From: an uncultured Desulfobacterales bacterium | Lineage (GTDB): Bacteria > Desulfobacterota > Desulfobacteria > Desulfobacterales > JAFDCJ01 | DNA length: 17,735 nt | Direction of reading: 5' to 3' | NCBI GenBank assembly: GCA_945787595.1 | Contig: CALZJV010000281.1 | Span: 1 to 17,735 of the forward strand | Shown: piece by piece, positions 1 to 6,672 of the stretch | Layout of the letters: each line of letters opens with the position of its first letter | Position numbering within the stretch: the first letter of the stretch is position 1 | The notes under the pieces: model-generated | Told to the model about the DNA's origin: nothing | The model's database searches: none | Seen by the model: only the letters and a program-made list of their open reading frames with translations | Program-made: the position numbers and the translations under genes

Positions 1-361
1 TCTTTTCCCAGGATCGTCGTATCCTGTATTCTTTCCTAAGTGCATCAAATCTAACGTCATGCATCGCTGTTTTGCTGACCATTTTATCATCAAACCAATG
101 GTCGCGAACTTCATAAAGAAGTATTAAAAAGGTTATGCTAATAGGTAAACCTTTTGACACAGCCGCTTTCATTTCTTCTGTAAAAATGCCTTTTATCAAT
201 AAATCGACCTGGAGTTCATCATTATTATTTCTGACAATCAAATTTGTCAGCTCAGCATCTCCGGAAAGCGCCGGAATTGCTGTCAGCAGCAAAACAAAGA
301 ACACCAGGCAACCTGAACCTAGATTGTTCTTAACGGCATTATGATCAATTAAAATCTGCAT
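1..361 (-). CDS. DUF4390-like exported protein, partial (C-terminus beyond left edge)
   Basis: The minus strand is open from an ATG at 361 to the window edge (120 codons, no stop). The product has a hydrophobic stretch at about residues 18-33 (VFFVLLLTAIPALSGDAEL), consistent with a signal peptide or anchor. A domain follows with the pattern of DUF4390 proteins: a beta strand (NNNDELQVDLLIKGIFT), an 'EEMKAAVSKGLPISITF' helix and strand, an LLYEVRDHWFDD stretch, and a 'DVRFDALRKEY' motif. The family assignment rests on recalled family pattern, not a search. DUF4390 genes often sit next to NtrY-type sensor kinases; anything of that kind would lie left of the window. No strong Shine-Dalgarno precedes the ATG, so the start is tentative. 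It lies 72 bases downstream of the secreted-protein gene on the same strand, with a hairpin between. Biochemical role unknown. Confidence 0.72.
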   Translation of the reverse strand, partial: MQILIDHNAVKNNLGSGCLVFFVLLLTAIPALSGDAELTNLIVRNNNDELQVDLLIKGIFTEEMKAAVSKGLPISITFLILLYEVRDHWFDDKMVSKTAMHDVRFDALRKEYRIRRSWEK

Positions 362-391
362 ACCAATAAAAAAATTATAAATGGCTAATTT

Positions 392-419
392 CAAGGGCGG
401 GAAAACCAACCCGCCCTTG
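392..419 (-). terminator. Perfect 10-bp hairpin after the secreted-protein gene
   Basis: CAAGGGCGGG (392-401) pairs perfectly with CCCGCCCTTG (410-419) across an 8-base loop. It begins 14 bases after the stop codon of the minus-strand gene at 434-1480 and precedes the DUF4390-like start at 361. No immediate T-tract follows on either strand; the minus side becomes T-rich only about 20 bases later. It may act as a weak terminator, an mRNA-stabilising 3' end or a processing site. Confidence 0.55.
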
Positions 420-433
420 CGCCTAACTGATGG

Positions 434-1480
434 TTAAAAATTCTTACTTATAAGTTCCACTATCTCGCCGGTCGCCATATCATCCTCAAAGGCTTCCTCG
501 CGAAGCAACCCAACTCCGGGGGCGTAATATTTATATTCAAAGACATCCGGCTCAATGGGAGTAAAATCTTTGGTTTTTAGCACGTCGTCATCATAAATCA
601 CCGGCGGGTCTTGGACAGTTACGGTTTCTTTATCCCGGCTGATTACTTCAGCCAAATCTTCTGCTTCGGCAAGCCAGTATTCTTGGCGGTAGATGTTCTC
701 CGGCTGGGGATCATTTTGTATCAAAACTCCCGGATGCGCTCCCTCTTTGCCCGCCTTCCAGGACCCCTCGAGTTCGACCAGTTCGCCATCTTCAAATACC
801 TGGGAAATCTCCCCAAAATACCAGATGTCTCCGTTCATGGCCTGGGCATACCAATCATCGGTATCCTCGATGACTTCACCATCCAACTCAACTACATCCC
901 TGACGACTCTGCAAATGAATATATTACCGGAGTCTTCAGGATATTCAATTTCTTTGGTCTCATCTGTAACCGTCACGGTGATCGTTTCCGTGCCTTCGTC
1001 AGTCTCGCCTTGATAAACCCATTCGTATCCAACCACCAGCGGGAAGTAACGGTTGGCATTACCGCTATTTATTGTGTTCGGCTCAACGAAGTTTTCTGGA
1101 AGGACATCGGGATTATAAAAGACTTCTTCCAGATCCTCGCAAACCTCTTTCCGCGCTTCTTTCTGATCAGCGCACACCTCTTTGGCGTCTTTGCGTTCAG
1201 CCCAGGCTTCCTGTTTACATTCGGCTCGTTCATCGCGATCAGGAAGGTTATTGCAGTTTCCGATAGCGATCCAGTAATCATCATTTACCTCGGCACTGCA
1301 AGCTATTCTAGCATCCAGGGCGATTATTTTGCACCCCCCGCGACTTTTGGCCAGCGCCTGGCTGCTGTCTAAGTTAAGCAAACCCGGTCCCAGTATCGCA
1401 ACGAACAAATACGCAAAAATTGCAATTGCGACTTTGAATGTTAAATTTTTCGATTTTTCACCCACTTTTGCTGTAAACAT
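434..1480 (-). CDS. Secreted acidic protein with Cys-rich N-terminal insert, function unknown
   Basis: The product has 348 residues from an ATG at 1480 preceded by a strong GGAGGTAATT ribosome site. An in-frame upstream extension to a TTG at 1621 is unlikely to be translated. Residues 13-45 form a signal peptide (KVAIAIFAYLFVAILGPGLL core, AxA-type end near SQALAKS). The next 70 residues hold six cysteines in a highly charged, helix-like stretch rich in Glu, Lys and Ala. The remaining 220 residues look beta-rich: 'FPLVVGYEWVYQG', repeated T/V strands, 'DDWYAQAMNGDIWYFGE', and a C-terminal 'EYKYYAPGVGLLREE'. The same order of motifs is familiar from a family of uncharacterised exported proteins in actinobacteria and Desulfobacterota, where the Cys-rich insert is not something I recognise as standard. 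It is strongly acidic and probably periplasmic or extracellular. No catalytic motif is apparent. Confidence 0.85.
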   Translation of the reverse strand: MFTAKVGEKSKNLTFKVAIAIFAYLFVAILGPGLLNLDSSQALAKSRGGCKIIALDARIACSAEVNDDYWIAIGNCNNLPDRDERAECKQEAWAERKDAKEVCADQKEARKEVCEDLEEVFYNPDVLPENFVEPNTINSGNANRYFPLVVGYEWVYQGETDEGTETITVTVTDETKEIEYPEDSGNIFICRVVRDVVELDGEVIEDTDDWYAQAMNGDIWYFGEISQVFEDGELVELEGSWKAGKEGAHPGVLIQNDPQPENIYRQEYWLAEAEDLAEVISRDKETVTVQDPPVIYDDDVLKTKDFTPIEPDVFEYKYYAPGVGLLREEAFEDDMATGEIVELISKNF

Positions 1481-1708
1481 AATTACCTCCTCTTGCTTGT
1501 TAGTCCTAAAGGGATGATATAAAGTTAATACAAAACGTGCTCTGATTTCGAGCACAACCAATCCACCAAACAACTCGATGGACGGGTGTTTTGTGTTTTT
1601 ATCACCTCCCTTCTTTGACAAAATGAATTACTGCTGTAACTATAAGATATTCCTTCGGATAACTTATTTGTCATAGTCACGAGAAAGAGCGCGAAAGCAT
1701 CAACAAAA

Positions 1709-2062
1709 CTAAGCTGCCTGCAAGGGCGTTAAAAGCGCGTTTAGCCCGGATTCAACGGATTCTGTGATTGGAATGCTGTTATTGAGGTAATTGACCTCAA
1801 AAATCTCTCTCACATATCCGTTTAAACAACATAGAACGACTTTGCCGCGATTCTGATTTATCTCCTTTACAGCCTTTAAAATCACCCGCAAAACCGAACT
1901 TCTTAGATATTCCAAGGCACCCAAATCAATGAGCAGTCGCCTTTTATCGCCCTCGACAATTTGTTTGACCACTCCTTTAAATTCTAAAGCTAGCTCAGCT
2001 TCCGTTTTACCCTTAACAGTGACACGGACAATCCCATTTTTTACTATTTGAATGATTTCCAT
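1709..2062 (-). CDS. STAS-domain protein (anti-sigma-factor antagonist-like)
   Basis: This 117-residue protein has the size and fold pattern of a single STAS domain (SpoIIAA/RsbV type). It shows strands at residues 3-17, a helix at 22-37, and the strand and loop 'RRLLIDLGALEYLRSSVLRV' ending in the helix that normally carries the phosphorylated Ser of the D-S-S-G motif. Here the paired serines (S55, S56) are kept, but the usual preceding Asp is Arg and the usual following Gly is Val, so regulation may differ. Family members act by binding an anti-sigma kinase or similar partner switch, released by phosphorylation. No RsbW-type kinase or PP2C phosphatase is present in the window, so it is an orphan here. 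An AAGGA ribosome site lies about 9 bases upstream of the ATG at 2062. Confidence 0.85.
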   Translation of the reverse strand: MEIIQIVKNGIVRVTVKGKTEAELALEFKGVVKQIVEGDKRRLLIDLGALEYLRSSVLRVILKAVKEINQNRGKVVLCCLNGYVREIFEVNYLNNSIPITESVESGLNALLTPLQAA

Positions 2063-2234
2063 TTTTCTATTCCTTCAGTATTAAATGCTTTTATGTTTGG
2101 AATAGCACGGTTAGCTTATCTTAAGATTACGGGAAGATTATTATTTGGTAACCATCGATAAAATGTCTCCTCATCGGCTTGCCATTGGGCTTTATGTTTA
2201 CATTACTTGTTCTCTTTCCTGCCAATTTTTACAC

Positions 2235-2265
2235 AAAAAAAGCCCTCCAAATGGAATTGGAGAGC
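2235..2265 (-). terminator. Intrinsic terminator, probably of the rmuC transcript
   Basis: Read on the minus strand, CTCCAA (complement of 2257-2262) pairs with TTGGAG across a 6-base loop, extended by a GC/GC clamp. It is followed by seven T (complement of A-run 2235-2241). It lies about 180 bases after the rmuC stop, and the intervening minus-strand sequence has no gene. It is also close upstream of the promoter of the opposing small RNA. Confidence 0.65.
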
Positions 2266-2268
2266 CTA

Positions 2269-2298
2269 TTGACACACTAAGCATTAGATTCGTATATT
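2269..2298 (+). promoter_or_regulatory. Sigma-70-type promoter for candidate small RNA
   Basis: A perfect TTGACA -35 box (2269-2274) is followed after 18 bases by TATATT (2293-2298). This is the best vegetative-type promoter noticed in the window. It points away from the STAS gene and toward a stem-loop with a T-tract at 2341-2384. There is no open reading frame of convincing coding quality between it and the terminator. Confidence 0.6.
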
Positions 2299-2304
2299 TA
2301 AGGC

Positions 2305-2384
2305 GCTTGGGTTTCCCGCAAGGTCCTCAGGTTGTTCCAGGCCAGGCACCCCGACTCGCCAAAGTCGTGTGCCCGGCTTTTTTC
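2305..2384 (+). ncRNA. Candidate small RNA of about 80 nt between the STAS gene and rmuC
   Basis: The predicted transcript starts about 7 bases after the TATATT box at 2293-2298 and ends at the T6 run at 2378-2383. Its 5' half can form small stems: GGG/CCC around 2310-2319, and GG-CCT pairing with AGG-CC around 2323-2343. Its 3' end is a strong stem-loop. I compared it by eye with 6S RNA, SRP RNA, tmRNA, cyclic-di-GMP and SAM-type riboswitches and recognise none of them. The RNA would run convergently toward rmuC, which ends at 2443, and would be antisense to any rmuC 3' UTR. Existence is inferred from promoter plus terminator; no function can be assigned. Confidence 0.45.
2341..2384 (+). terminator. 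Intrinsic terminator of candidate sRNA
   Basis: GCC, GGCAC and CGACT (2341-2356) pair with AGTCG, GTGCC and GGC (2363-2377), with small internal mismatches and a 6-base loop. Six consecutive T follow at once. The arrangement works as a rho-independent terminator only on the plus strand, on which no protein gene lies upstream. Confidence 0.7.
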
Positions 2385-2442
2385 TATTCGTTTTTCGATA
2401 AAAGAACGTGTTTTCCCAAACTTAATCTTGCAAGCAGTTGGA

Positions 2443-3846
2443 TTAAGGATTGCGTCCTGTTTCATCCCCTTTTTTTTGGCTTGAGTCCTGCTCTGCCTCC
2501 TTACCTCCTTCGATAAAGCCCGCCGTCTCCGTCAGGGGTAATTCCTGCACTTTTCTGAGTTTGCGCGCAATGGCCCGAGTGCGAACCTCAGCTTTATCAA
2601 TGGTGTCGCCGGCCTCCTGCAACTTCTTTTTGGTTTTGGCCAGCACGTTGCCAAATTTTCCGAATTCGGTTTTCACCACACCTAGCAATTGCCAGACCTC
2701 GCTTGAACGCTTTTCGATGGCAAGGGTACGAAATCCCATCTGAAGGCTGTTCAATAATGCCGCCAGGGTGGTCGGACCGGTAAGGACGATCCGGTATTCG
2801 CGCTGCAAAGTATCGCATAAACCCGGCCGCCGCAGCACTTCGGCATACAGACCCTCCACAGGTAAAAACATGATTCCAAAATCGGTGGTGCCGGGCGGAT
2901 CGATATACTTCTCTTTGATGTGTTTGGCTTCGGCTTTGATACGCATTTCAAGATTTTTGATGCATTTTCCCGCCAGCAATTTATCCGCCGCCTCCTGGGC
3001 GTCCATGAGACGTTGATAATCTTCCTGGGGAAATTTGGAGTCAATGGGCATCCAGACGATCTTTTCTTTGTCGGCCGCCTGCCCGGGCAACTTGATGGCA
3101 AATTCCACCCGTTCATTGCTGTTCTTTTTAGTGGCGACATTCACATCATATTGATCCGGGGTTAAAATTTGCTCCAGAATATGGCTCAGCCGGATTTCGC
3201 CCCAGGTTCCGCGGGTTTTTACATTGGTCAACACTTTTTTTAAATCGCCTACTCCGGCAGCCAGGGTGCGCATTTCACCCAGCCCTCTATACACCTGTTC
3301 CAAACGTTCACTGACCTGTTTAAACGATTCGCCCAATCTTTTTTCAAGGGTGCTCTGCAGTTTCTCGTCGACGGTGGCGCGCATTTGCTCAAGCTTCCTG
3401 GTATTGTCTTCCTGCATGGACCGCAATTGAGTTTCCAGTGTTTTGCGCATGGTCTCCAATTTTTCCTCATTGAGTCTGGCCAGCGCCATCAACTGTTTAG
3501 AAAAAGAGTCGAGCTGATCTTTTTGTGCCCCGATATTTTCTGCCAGGCGCTGCTGCAGTGAGTCACTTGACAACTTCAGGGTAGCAATGAGTTCCTGTCG
3601 CGCCTGCTGCGCGCTTTGAGCTGTTTCCTGTCGATTGGAGATGATCTCATCTCTAACTTTATCCTCCAACCGTTGCTGCTTATTCATCAAATCGACAAAA
3701 TTGTCCTGCAATCTGGCGATGAGATCTTTCGGCTTACGCCGCATAAGCGCGATCAGCAGACCAAGCACGGTAAGTACCGCCAGGATAAAAAACCCCTGGA
3801 TCAACTCTGCGGCATGATCGGCAAAAAATGCAGTGATATTATTCAT
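2443..3846 (-). CDS. rmuC: DNA recombination protein RmuC
   Basis: The 467-residue product has a single N-terminal membrane segment (about residues 15-34), then about 150 residues of heptad-rich coiled coil (Gln, Glu, Lys and Leu rich). The RmuC domain follows, with hallmark stretches 'KTRGTWGEIRLSHILEQIL', 'VWMPIDSKFPQEDYQRL', 'YIDPPGTTDFGIMFLPVEG' and 'GPTTLAALLNSLQMGFRTL'. RmuC proteins limit inversions at short inverted repeats and have a predicted nuclease-like fold. The C-terminal 40 residues are charged and low complexity. The ATG at 3846 was chosen; an in-frame GTG two codons upstream (3852) is possible, and neither has a clear ribosome site. It is transcribed alone here, with a probable terminator at 2235-2265. 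A protein linked to inverted-repeat stability is notable in a window rich in large inverted repeats, but no link is shown. Confidence 0.95.
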   Translation of the reverse strand: MNNITAFFADHAAELIQGFFILAVLTVLGLLIALMRRKPKDLIARLQDNFVDLMNKQQRLEDKVRDEIISNRQETAQSAQQARQELIATLKLSSDSLQQRLAENIGAQKDQLDSFSKQLMALARLNEEKLETMRKTLETQLRSMQEDNTRKLEQMRATVDEKLQSTLEKRLGESFKQVSERLEQVYRGLGEMRTLAAGVGDLKKVLTNVKTRGTWGEIRLSHILEQILTPDQYDVNVATKKNSNERVEFAIKLPGQAADKEKIVWMPIDSKFPQEDYQRLMDAQEAADKLLAGKCIKNLEMRIKAEAKHIKEKYIDPPGTTDFGIMFLPVEGLYAEVLRRPGLCDTLQREYRIVLTGPTTLAALLNSLQMGFRTLAIEKRSSEVWQLLGVVKTEFGKFGNVLAKTKKKLQEAGDTIDKAEVRTRAIARKLRKVQELPLTETAGFIEGGKEAEQDSSQKKGDETGRNP

Positions 3847-3883
3847 TGGCACATATCTATAAGCTATTAAAAATACATCAATT

Positions 3884-4264
3884 TCATAAAAGTGAACAAA
3901 TTATAGAGAAAAGCTGTATGAGCGTCAAGTCTGATCGCTCAATCGTCCAGTGATTGTATAAATAAAATTTTCTATTTTTAAGGAACATTGATTTTAAGTC
4001 CTGGATAAGATATAAAGATAGTATACAAATCAATAATAAGGGTGTAAAGAACGCTGAAATTAATAGTCCCCCGGATATTTCGTGTAAACTAGGCTCGAAT
4101 TCAAGGCCTGGTGACGGGAACACATTGAAATGCATCGTCGTTATCGCAAAGCAGACAAGGAGCCGGAAGAAAGACGGCCGGGGATTGTTTGCTTCCGAGC
4201 CACTAAAGATTCCGCGTGATTTTCCGACATACAATAAATTAAAAATGATCAAATCGGAATAGGC
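3884..4264 (-). CDS. Doubtful hypothetical membrane ORF
   Basis: This open frame of 126 codons lies in the otherwise empty gap 3853-4265. It has two hydrophobic stretches (residues about 32-47 and 71-95) and no recognised domain. The ATG at 4264 overlaps the divergent start of the oxidoreductase gene at 4266 and has no ribosome site. The sequence is AT-rich, and the amino-acid order looks more like chance translation than an evolved protein. It is listed because nothing else explains the 413-base gap, which must also contain the promoter of the oxidoreductase gene. Confidence 0.2.
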   Translation of the reverse strand, partial: AYSDLIIFNLLYVGKSRGIFSGSEANNPRPSFFRLLVCFAITTMHFNVFPSPGLEFEPSLHEISGGLLISAFFTPLLLICILSLYLIQDLKSMFLKNRKFYLYNHWTIERSDLTLIQLFSIICSLL

Positions 4265-4265
4265 C

Positions 4266-5426
4266 ATGGATAAACTGTTTTCGCCTTTCACCGTCAAAAA
4301 AATCTATTTAAAGAACCGAATTGTAATGCCGGCGCTGGCATCGTTTCTCATCGGCGATGACGGTAGTATCACGGATGCGACCATCGAACATTATCGGCTA
4401 CGAGCCGCCGGTGGACCGGCGATGGTCATAATGGAGGCCTGTGCCGTCTCACCAGAGGGGATCGTTTCTCCCCATCAGCCTGTAATATATGATGACCGTT
4501 ATGTCGGCGGTCTTTCAAAAATTGCCGCTGCCATCAAGAAAGAGGGAGCCGTTCCCGCCCTGCAAATTCATCACGGCGGCCGCCAAATCTCTGCAAAAGT
4601 TATTCATCGTAAACCTCTGGCGCCCTCACCTCTTCCCTGCCCCTTTATCCGAGGAGAAGTTGAACCGTTGACGATCGACGGCATCCAAAACCTTGTTCAC
4701 CAGTTTGGCGATGCCGCCGCCCGAGGTTGTCAGGCCGGATTTGAACTGATTGAGATCCACGGAGCGCATGGCTATCTGGTAAATCAATTTCTCTCGGGAT
4801 TTTCAAACATACGAAAAGACGATTATGGTGGGGATGTAGCGGGCAGAACCCGTTTCGCCAGGGAAATCGTAGAGGAAATCTGCCAACGTATTGACAAAGC
4901 GGTTCCCGTCTCTTTTAAGATCAGCGCAGAAGAATATGTCGATGGCGGCCTTACTACCGGAGAAAGCATTGAAATCCTGAAAATACTGATCCATGCAGGC
5001 ATTGACATAGTTCAGGTTTCTGCCGGAAATGATGTAACGCCTGAATGGATCTCCCAACCAATGTTCATGGCAAAAGCCTGCCTGGTTGAGTCTGCCTACC
5101 AGGTCAAAAAGGCTCTGGACATTCCGGTGATGGCCGTCGGAAGAATAAATGATCCGCAAATCGCCGATGAAATCATCCGGCAAGAAAAGGCCGATCTGGT
5201 TTGTATCGGCAGGGGACTGCTGGCCGACCCGGAGATGCCCCTAAAAGCTAAAAGCGGACGATTGGATGAAATCCGAACCTGCATCGCATGCAACACCTGC
5301 ATGCAGTCAATCTTTAAAAAAGGTCGCATCGAATGCCTGGTAAACCCCATGCTGGGCCGGGAAGAGGAAATGGCCTTCATTCCGACTAAAAATCCCAAAA
5401 AAGTGATGGTGGTCGGATGTGTATGA
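4266..5426 (+). CDS. NADH:flavin oxidoreductase / 2,4-dienoyl-CoA reductase-type enzyme, N-terminal half (gene broken)
   Basis: This 386-residue product carries the FMN TIM-barrel of the old-yellow-enzyme family: 'QIHHGGRQ' near residues 100-107, the catalytic 'HGAHGYLVNQFLS' near 165-177, and 'VCIGRGLLADPEMP' near the barrel end. Four cysteines follow in C-x2-C-x2-C-x11-C spacing (about 339-357) for a 4Fe-4S cluster. The spacing is like trimethylamine dehydrogenase rather than FadH, which has x3 between the second and third Cys. Intact homologues continue straight into FAD and NAD(P)H domains. Here the frame reaches 'KKVMVVG', the first strand of the FAD Rossmann fold, and stops two codons later at 5424-5426. 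The rest of the protein resumes in another frame at 5419. A GGAATAGG ribosome site precedes the ATG. Alone, this part could fold as an FMN barrel but would lack its electron-input domains. The substrate is unknown; an enoate, dienoyl-CoA or amine is plausible. Confidence 0.9.
   Translation: MDKLFSPFTVKKIYLKNRIVMPALASFLIGDDGSITDATIEHYRLRAAGGPAMVIMEACAVSPEGIVSPHQPVIYDDRYVGGLSKIAAAIKKEGAVPALQIHHGGRQISAKVIHRKPLAPSPLPCPFIRGEVEPLTIDGIQNLVHQFGDAAARGCQAGFELIEIHGAHGYLVNQFLSGFSNIRKDDYGGDVAGRTRFAREIVEEICQRIDKAVPVSFKISAEEYVDGGLTTGESIEILKILIHAGIDIVQVSAGNDVTPEWISQPMFMAKACLVESAYQVKKALDIPVMAVGRINDPQIADEIIRQEKADLVCIGRGLLADPEMPLKAKSGRLDEIRTCIACNTCMQSIFKKGRIECLVNPMLGREEEMAFIPTKNPKKVMVVGCV
5409..5424 (+). other. 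Deletion junction with frameshift in the oxidoreductase gene
   Basis: The codons for 'VVG' (5409-5417) abut the codons for 'VYEKRK' (5419 onward). Homologues carry roughly 20-22 residues between these points, including GGGPAG. The missing length is therefore about 60-70 bases and not a multiple of three, since the downstream frame is shifted. Confidence 0.8.
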
Positions 5427-6123
5427 AAAAAGAAAGATCCTCGGCGGCCAGCTGGTGCCTGGCAGTACGCCCGGTCACAAAGCAGAATTACGCACCCTGA
5501 TCCGTTTCCAGGTAAAACAAGCCGAGCTATACGGCGTCAAGTGTCACCTGAATCAAGAAGTCACCGCCAAAGTCGTTAAAGCGTTCGATCCGGACGTGGT
5601 AGTGCTGGCCACCGGCTCTTTGCCCGCCATACCACCGGTGCCGGGCATTGAGAAGGAAATCGTGTTGACCTACGAGGATGTGCTAAATGGCAACACAATC
5701 CTTTTCAACAGGGTGATTGTGGTCGGCGGAGGACCCACCGGTCTTGAGCTGGCTTTATATTTGACCGAACAGGGTTGTTCGGTAACGGTAATTGAAATGC
5801 TGCCCAAAATCGGCAGCGGCATGGAATTCGTGACCAAAAAAGTGATTCTTAAACATCTGAAAAATAGCAATACCGCCATGCTGACCGACACCCGGCTGTC
5901 CAAAATAGAGGACAAGGGGGTCATCGTTGTCAATCAGGACAATCGGGAAAAATTCATTGAAGCCGATAAAGTGGTGATCGCCATCGGTACGAAGCCGGAC
6001 ACGAAACTTTACGATAAAATAAAAGCGCTGGGCTATAAAATTTACCAAATCGGCGATTGCCTGGAACCGAGGAGCGCCAAAGACGCCATCTACGACAGTG
6101 CGGTGCTAGGCAGAAGAATATGA
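5419..6123 (+). CDS. FAD/NAD(P)H domains of the same broken oxidoreductase (C-terminal fragment)
   Basis: This fragment begins at 'VYEKRKILGGQL', which in intact homologues follows the FAD-binding GxGxxG helix by about 20 residues. It runs to the normal family C-terminus 'YQIGDCLEPRSAKDAIYDS...'. The second dinucleotide site 'VVGGGPTGLELA' (NAD(P)H) and the 'VVVLATGSLP' strand are intact, while the first Gly-rich site (FAD) is missing. It overlaps the upstream frame by 8 bases and lies one frame away. The GTG at 5419 has no ribosome site, so independent translation is doubtful; it is most simply the tail of a single ancestral gene of roughly 640-650 residues. The rest of the sequence shows no stops or decay, so the lesion is recent or is a sequencing or assembly artefact. 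Confidence 0.85.
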   Translation: MYEKRKILGGQLVPGSTPGHKAELRTLIRFQVKQAELYGVKCHLNQEVTAKVVKAFDPDVVVLATGSLPAIPPVPGIEKEIVLTYEDVLNGNTILFNRVIVVGGGPTGLELALYLTEQGCSVTVIEMLPKIGSGMEFVTKKVILKHLKNSNTAMLTDTRLSKIEDKGVIVVNQDNREKFIEADKVVIAIGTKPDTKLYDKIKALGYKIYQIGDCLEPRSAKDAIYDSAVLGRRI

Positions 6124-6128
6124 ACTTT

Positions 6129-6171
6129 TGGAATGACGAATGACGATTGTCGAATGACTAATTGAGGAATG
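6129..6171 (+). repeat. GAATGACGAATGACG-type dispersed repeat, copy 1
   Basis: The sequence repeats GAATGACGA and CGAATGAC units just after the oxidoreductase stop codon. Its right part (6150-6171) matches 9587-9608 in inverted orientation at 20 of 22 positions. Related copies lie at 6609-6632 and 9321-9345. Such GAATGACGAA tracts are familiar in intergenic DNA of deltaproteobacteria; no protein reading frame explains them. Confidence 0.65.
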
Positions 6172-6252
6172 CTACCTATTTTATTGAATATTGACTATTT
6201 TCTACTGTTTCGGCTCCGTCATATCCATTGCAAGATCCCTACTCATTAAAAA

Positions 6253-6672
6253 ATGAAAACTCTGATTATCCTGGCCGTGCTTATCATTGGATGGGAGGTG
6301 GCATGGTATCTGGCCGGAGTTAAACCCCTGTTTCCCTGGCAATTAGATAAGTTGCAGAAGGAGGGTGAAAAGGCTATAAGCCTCATCGACGTGCGCACTC
6401 CCGGCGAATTTAACTGGTTTCACATTGACGGCGCTGTAAATATGCCTGATCTGCTTTACAATACGGATGGAATCAAGGGGAAACGTGTCGATGAGCCGGT
6501 GATCGTCATTTGCATGACCGGCCACCGATCGCCCATGGTAGCTTATCAGCTAAAAAAACTCGGATACAGGCAGGTCTACAATCTCACATGGGGAATGCTG
6601 GCAATCATCCTTCGTCATTCTTCATTCCGAAAATTCATCCTTCCTCCCGGTACTGACGATACAACCCCCTGA
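6253..6672 (+). CDS. Membrane-anchored rhodanese-domain protein, altered C-terminus
   Basis: The 139-residue product starts with a hydrophobic segment (residues 3-21) and continues into one rhodanese domain: 'SLIDVRTPGEF' (43-53), then the active-site loop C87-MTGHRS-93. The loop has the catalytic Cys and the Arg expected of a sulfurtransferase. The short positive N-terminus suggests a signal anchor with the domain in the periplasm. Homologues usually end soon after 'YNLTWGM' with a Gly-Trp turn. Here the frame instead runs through a GAATGACGAA-type repeat ('ILRHSSFRKFI') and 38 bases into the antisense of pspF, so the last 20-odd residues appear acquired. It is convergent with pspF. Enterobacterial psp operons carry a periplasmic rhodanese, PspE; a similar role here is inference. 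No clear ribosome site precedes the ATG. Confidence 0.85.
   Translation: MKTLIILAVLIIGWEVAWYLAGVKPLFPWQLDKLQKEGEKAISLIDVRTPGEFNWFHIDGAVNMPDLLYNTDGIKGKRVDEPVIVICMTGHRSPMVAYQLKKLGYRQVYNLTWGMLAIILRHSSFRKFILPPGTDDTTP
6609..6632 (-). repeat. GAATGACGAA-type dispersed repeat, copy 2 (inverted), inside the rhodanese 3' end
   Basis: Read on the minus strand the copy gives GGAATGAAGAATGACGAA, matching 15 of 17 positions with the copy at the pspC stop codon (9321-9345), which is on the opposite strand. It encodes the odd C-terminal residues of the rhodanese and ends just beyond the pspF stop codon (6635). Confidence 0.6.

Noticed and set aside
611..1372. A 253-codon plus-strand open frame
   Set aside because: It lies antisense to the secreted-protein gene, which has a strong ribosome site, a signal peptide and a family pattern; the plus-strand frame has none of these.
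2145..2516. A 123-codon plus-strand frame over the candidate sRNA
   Set aside because: It crosses a promoter, a hairpin terminator and the 3' end of rmuC, has no ribosome site, and its residues look random.
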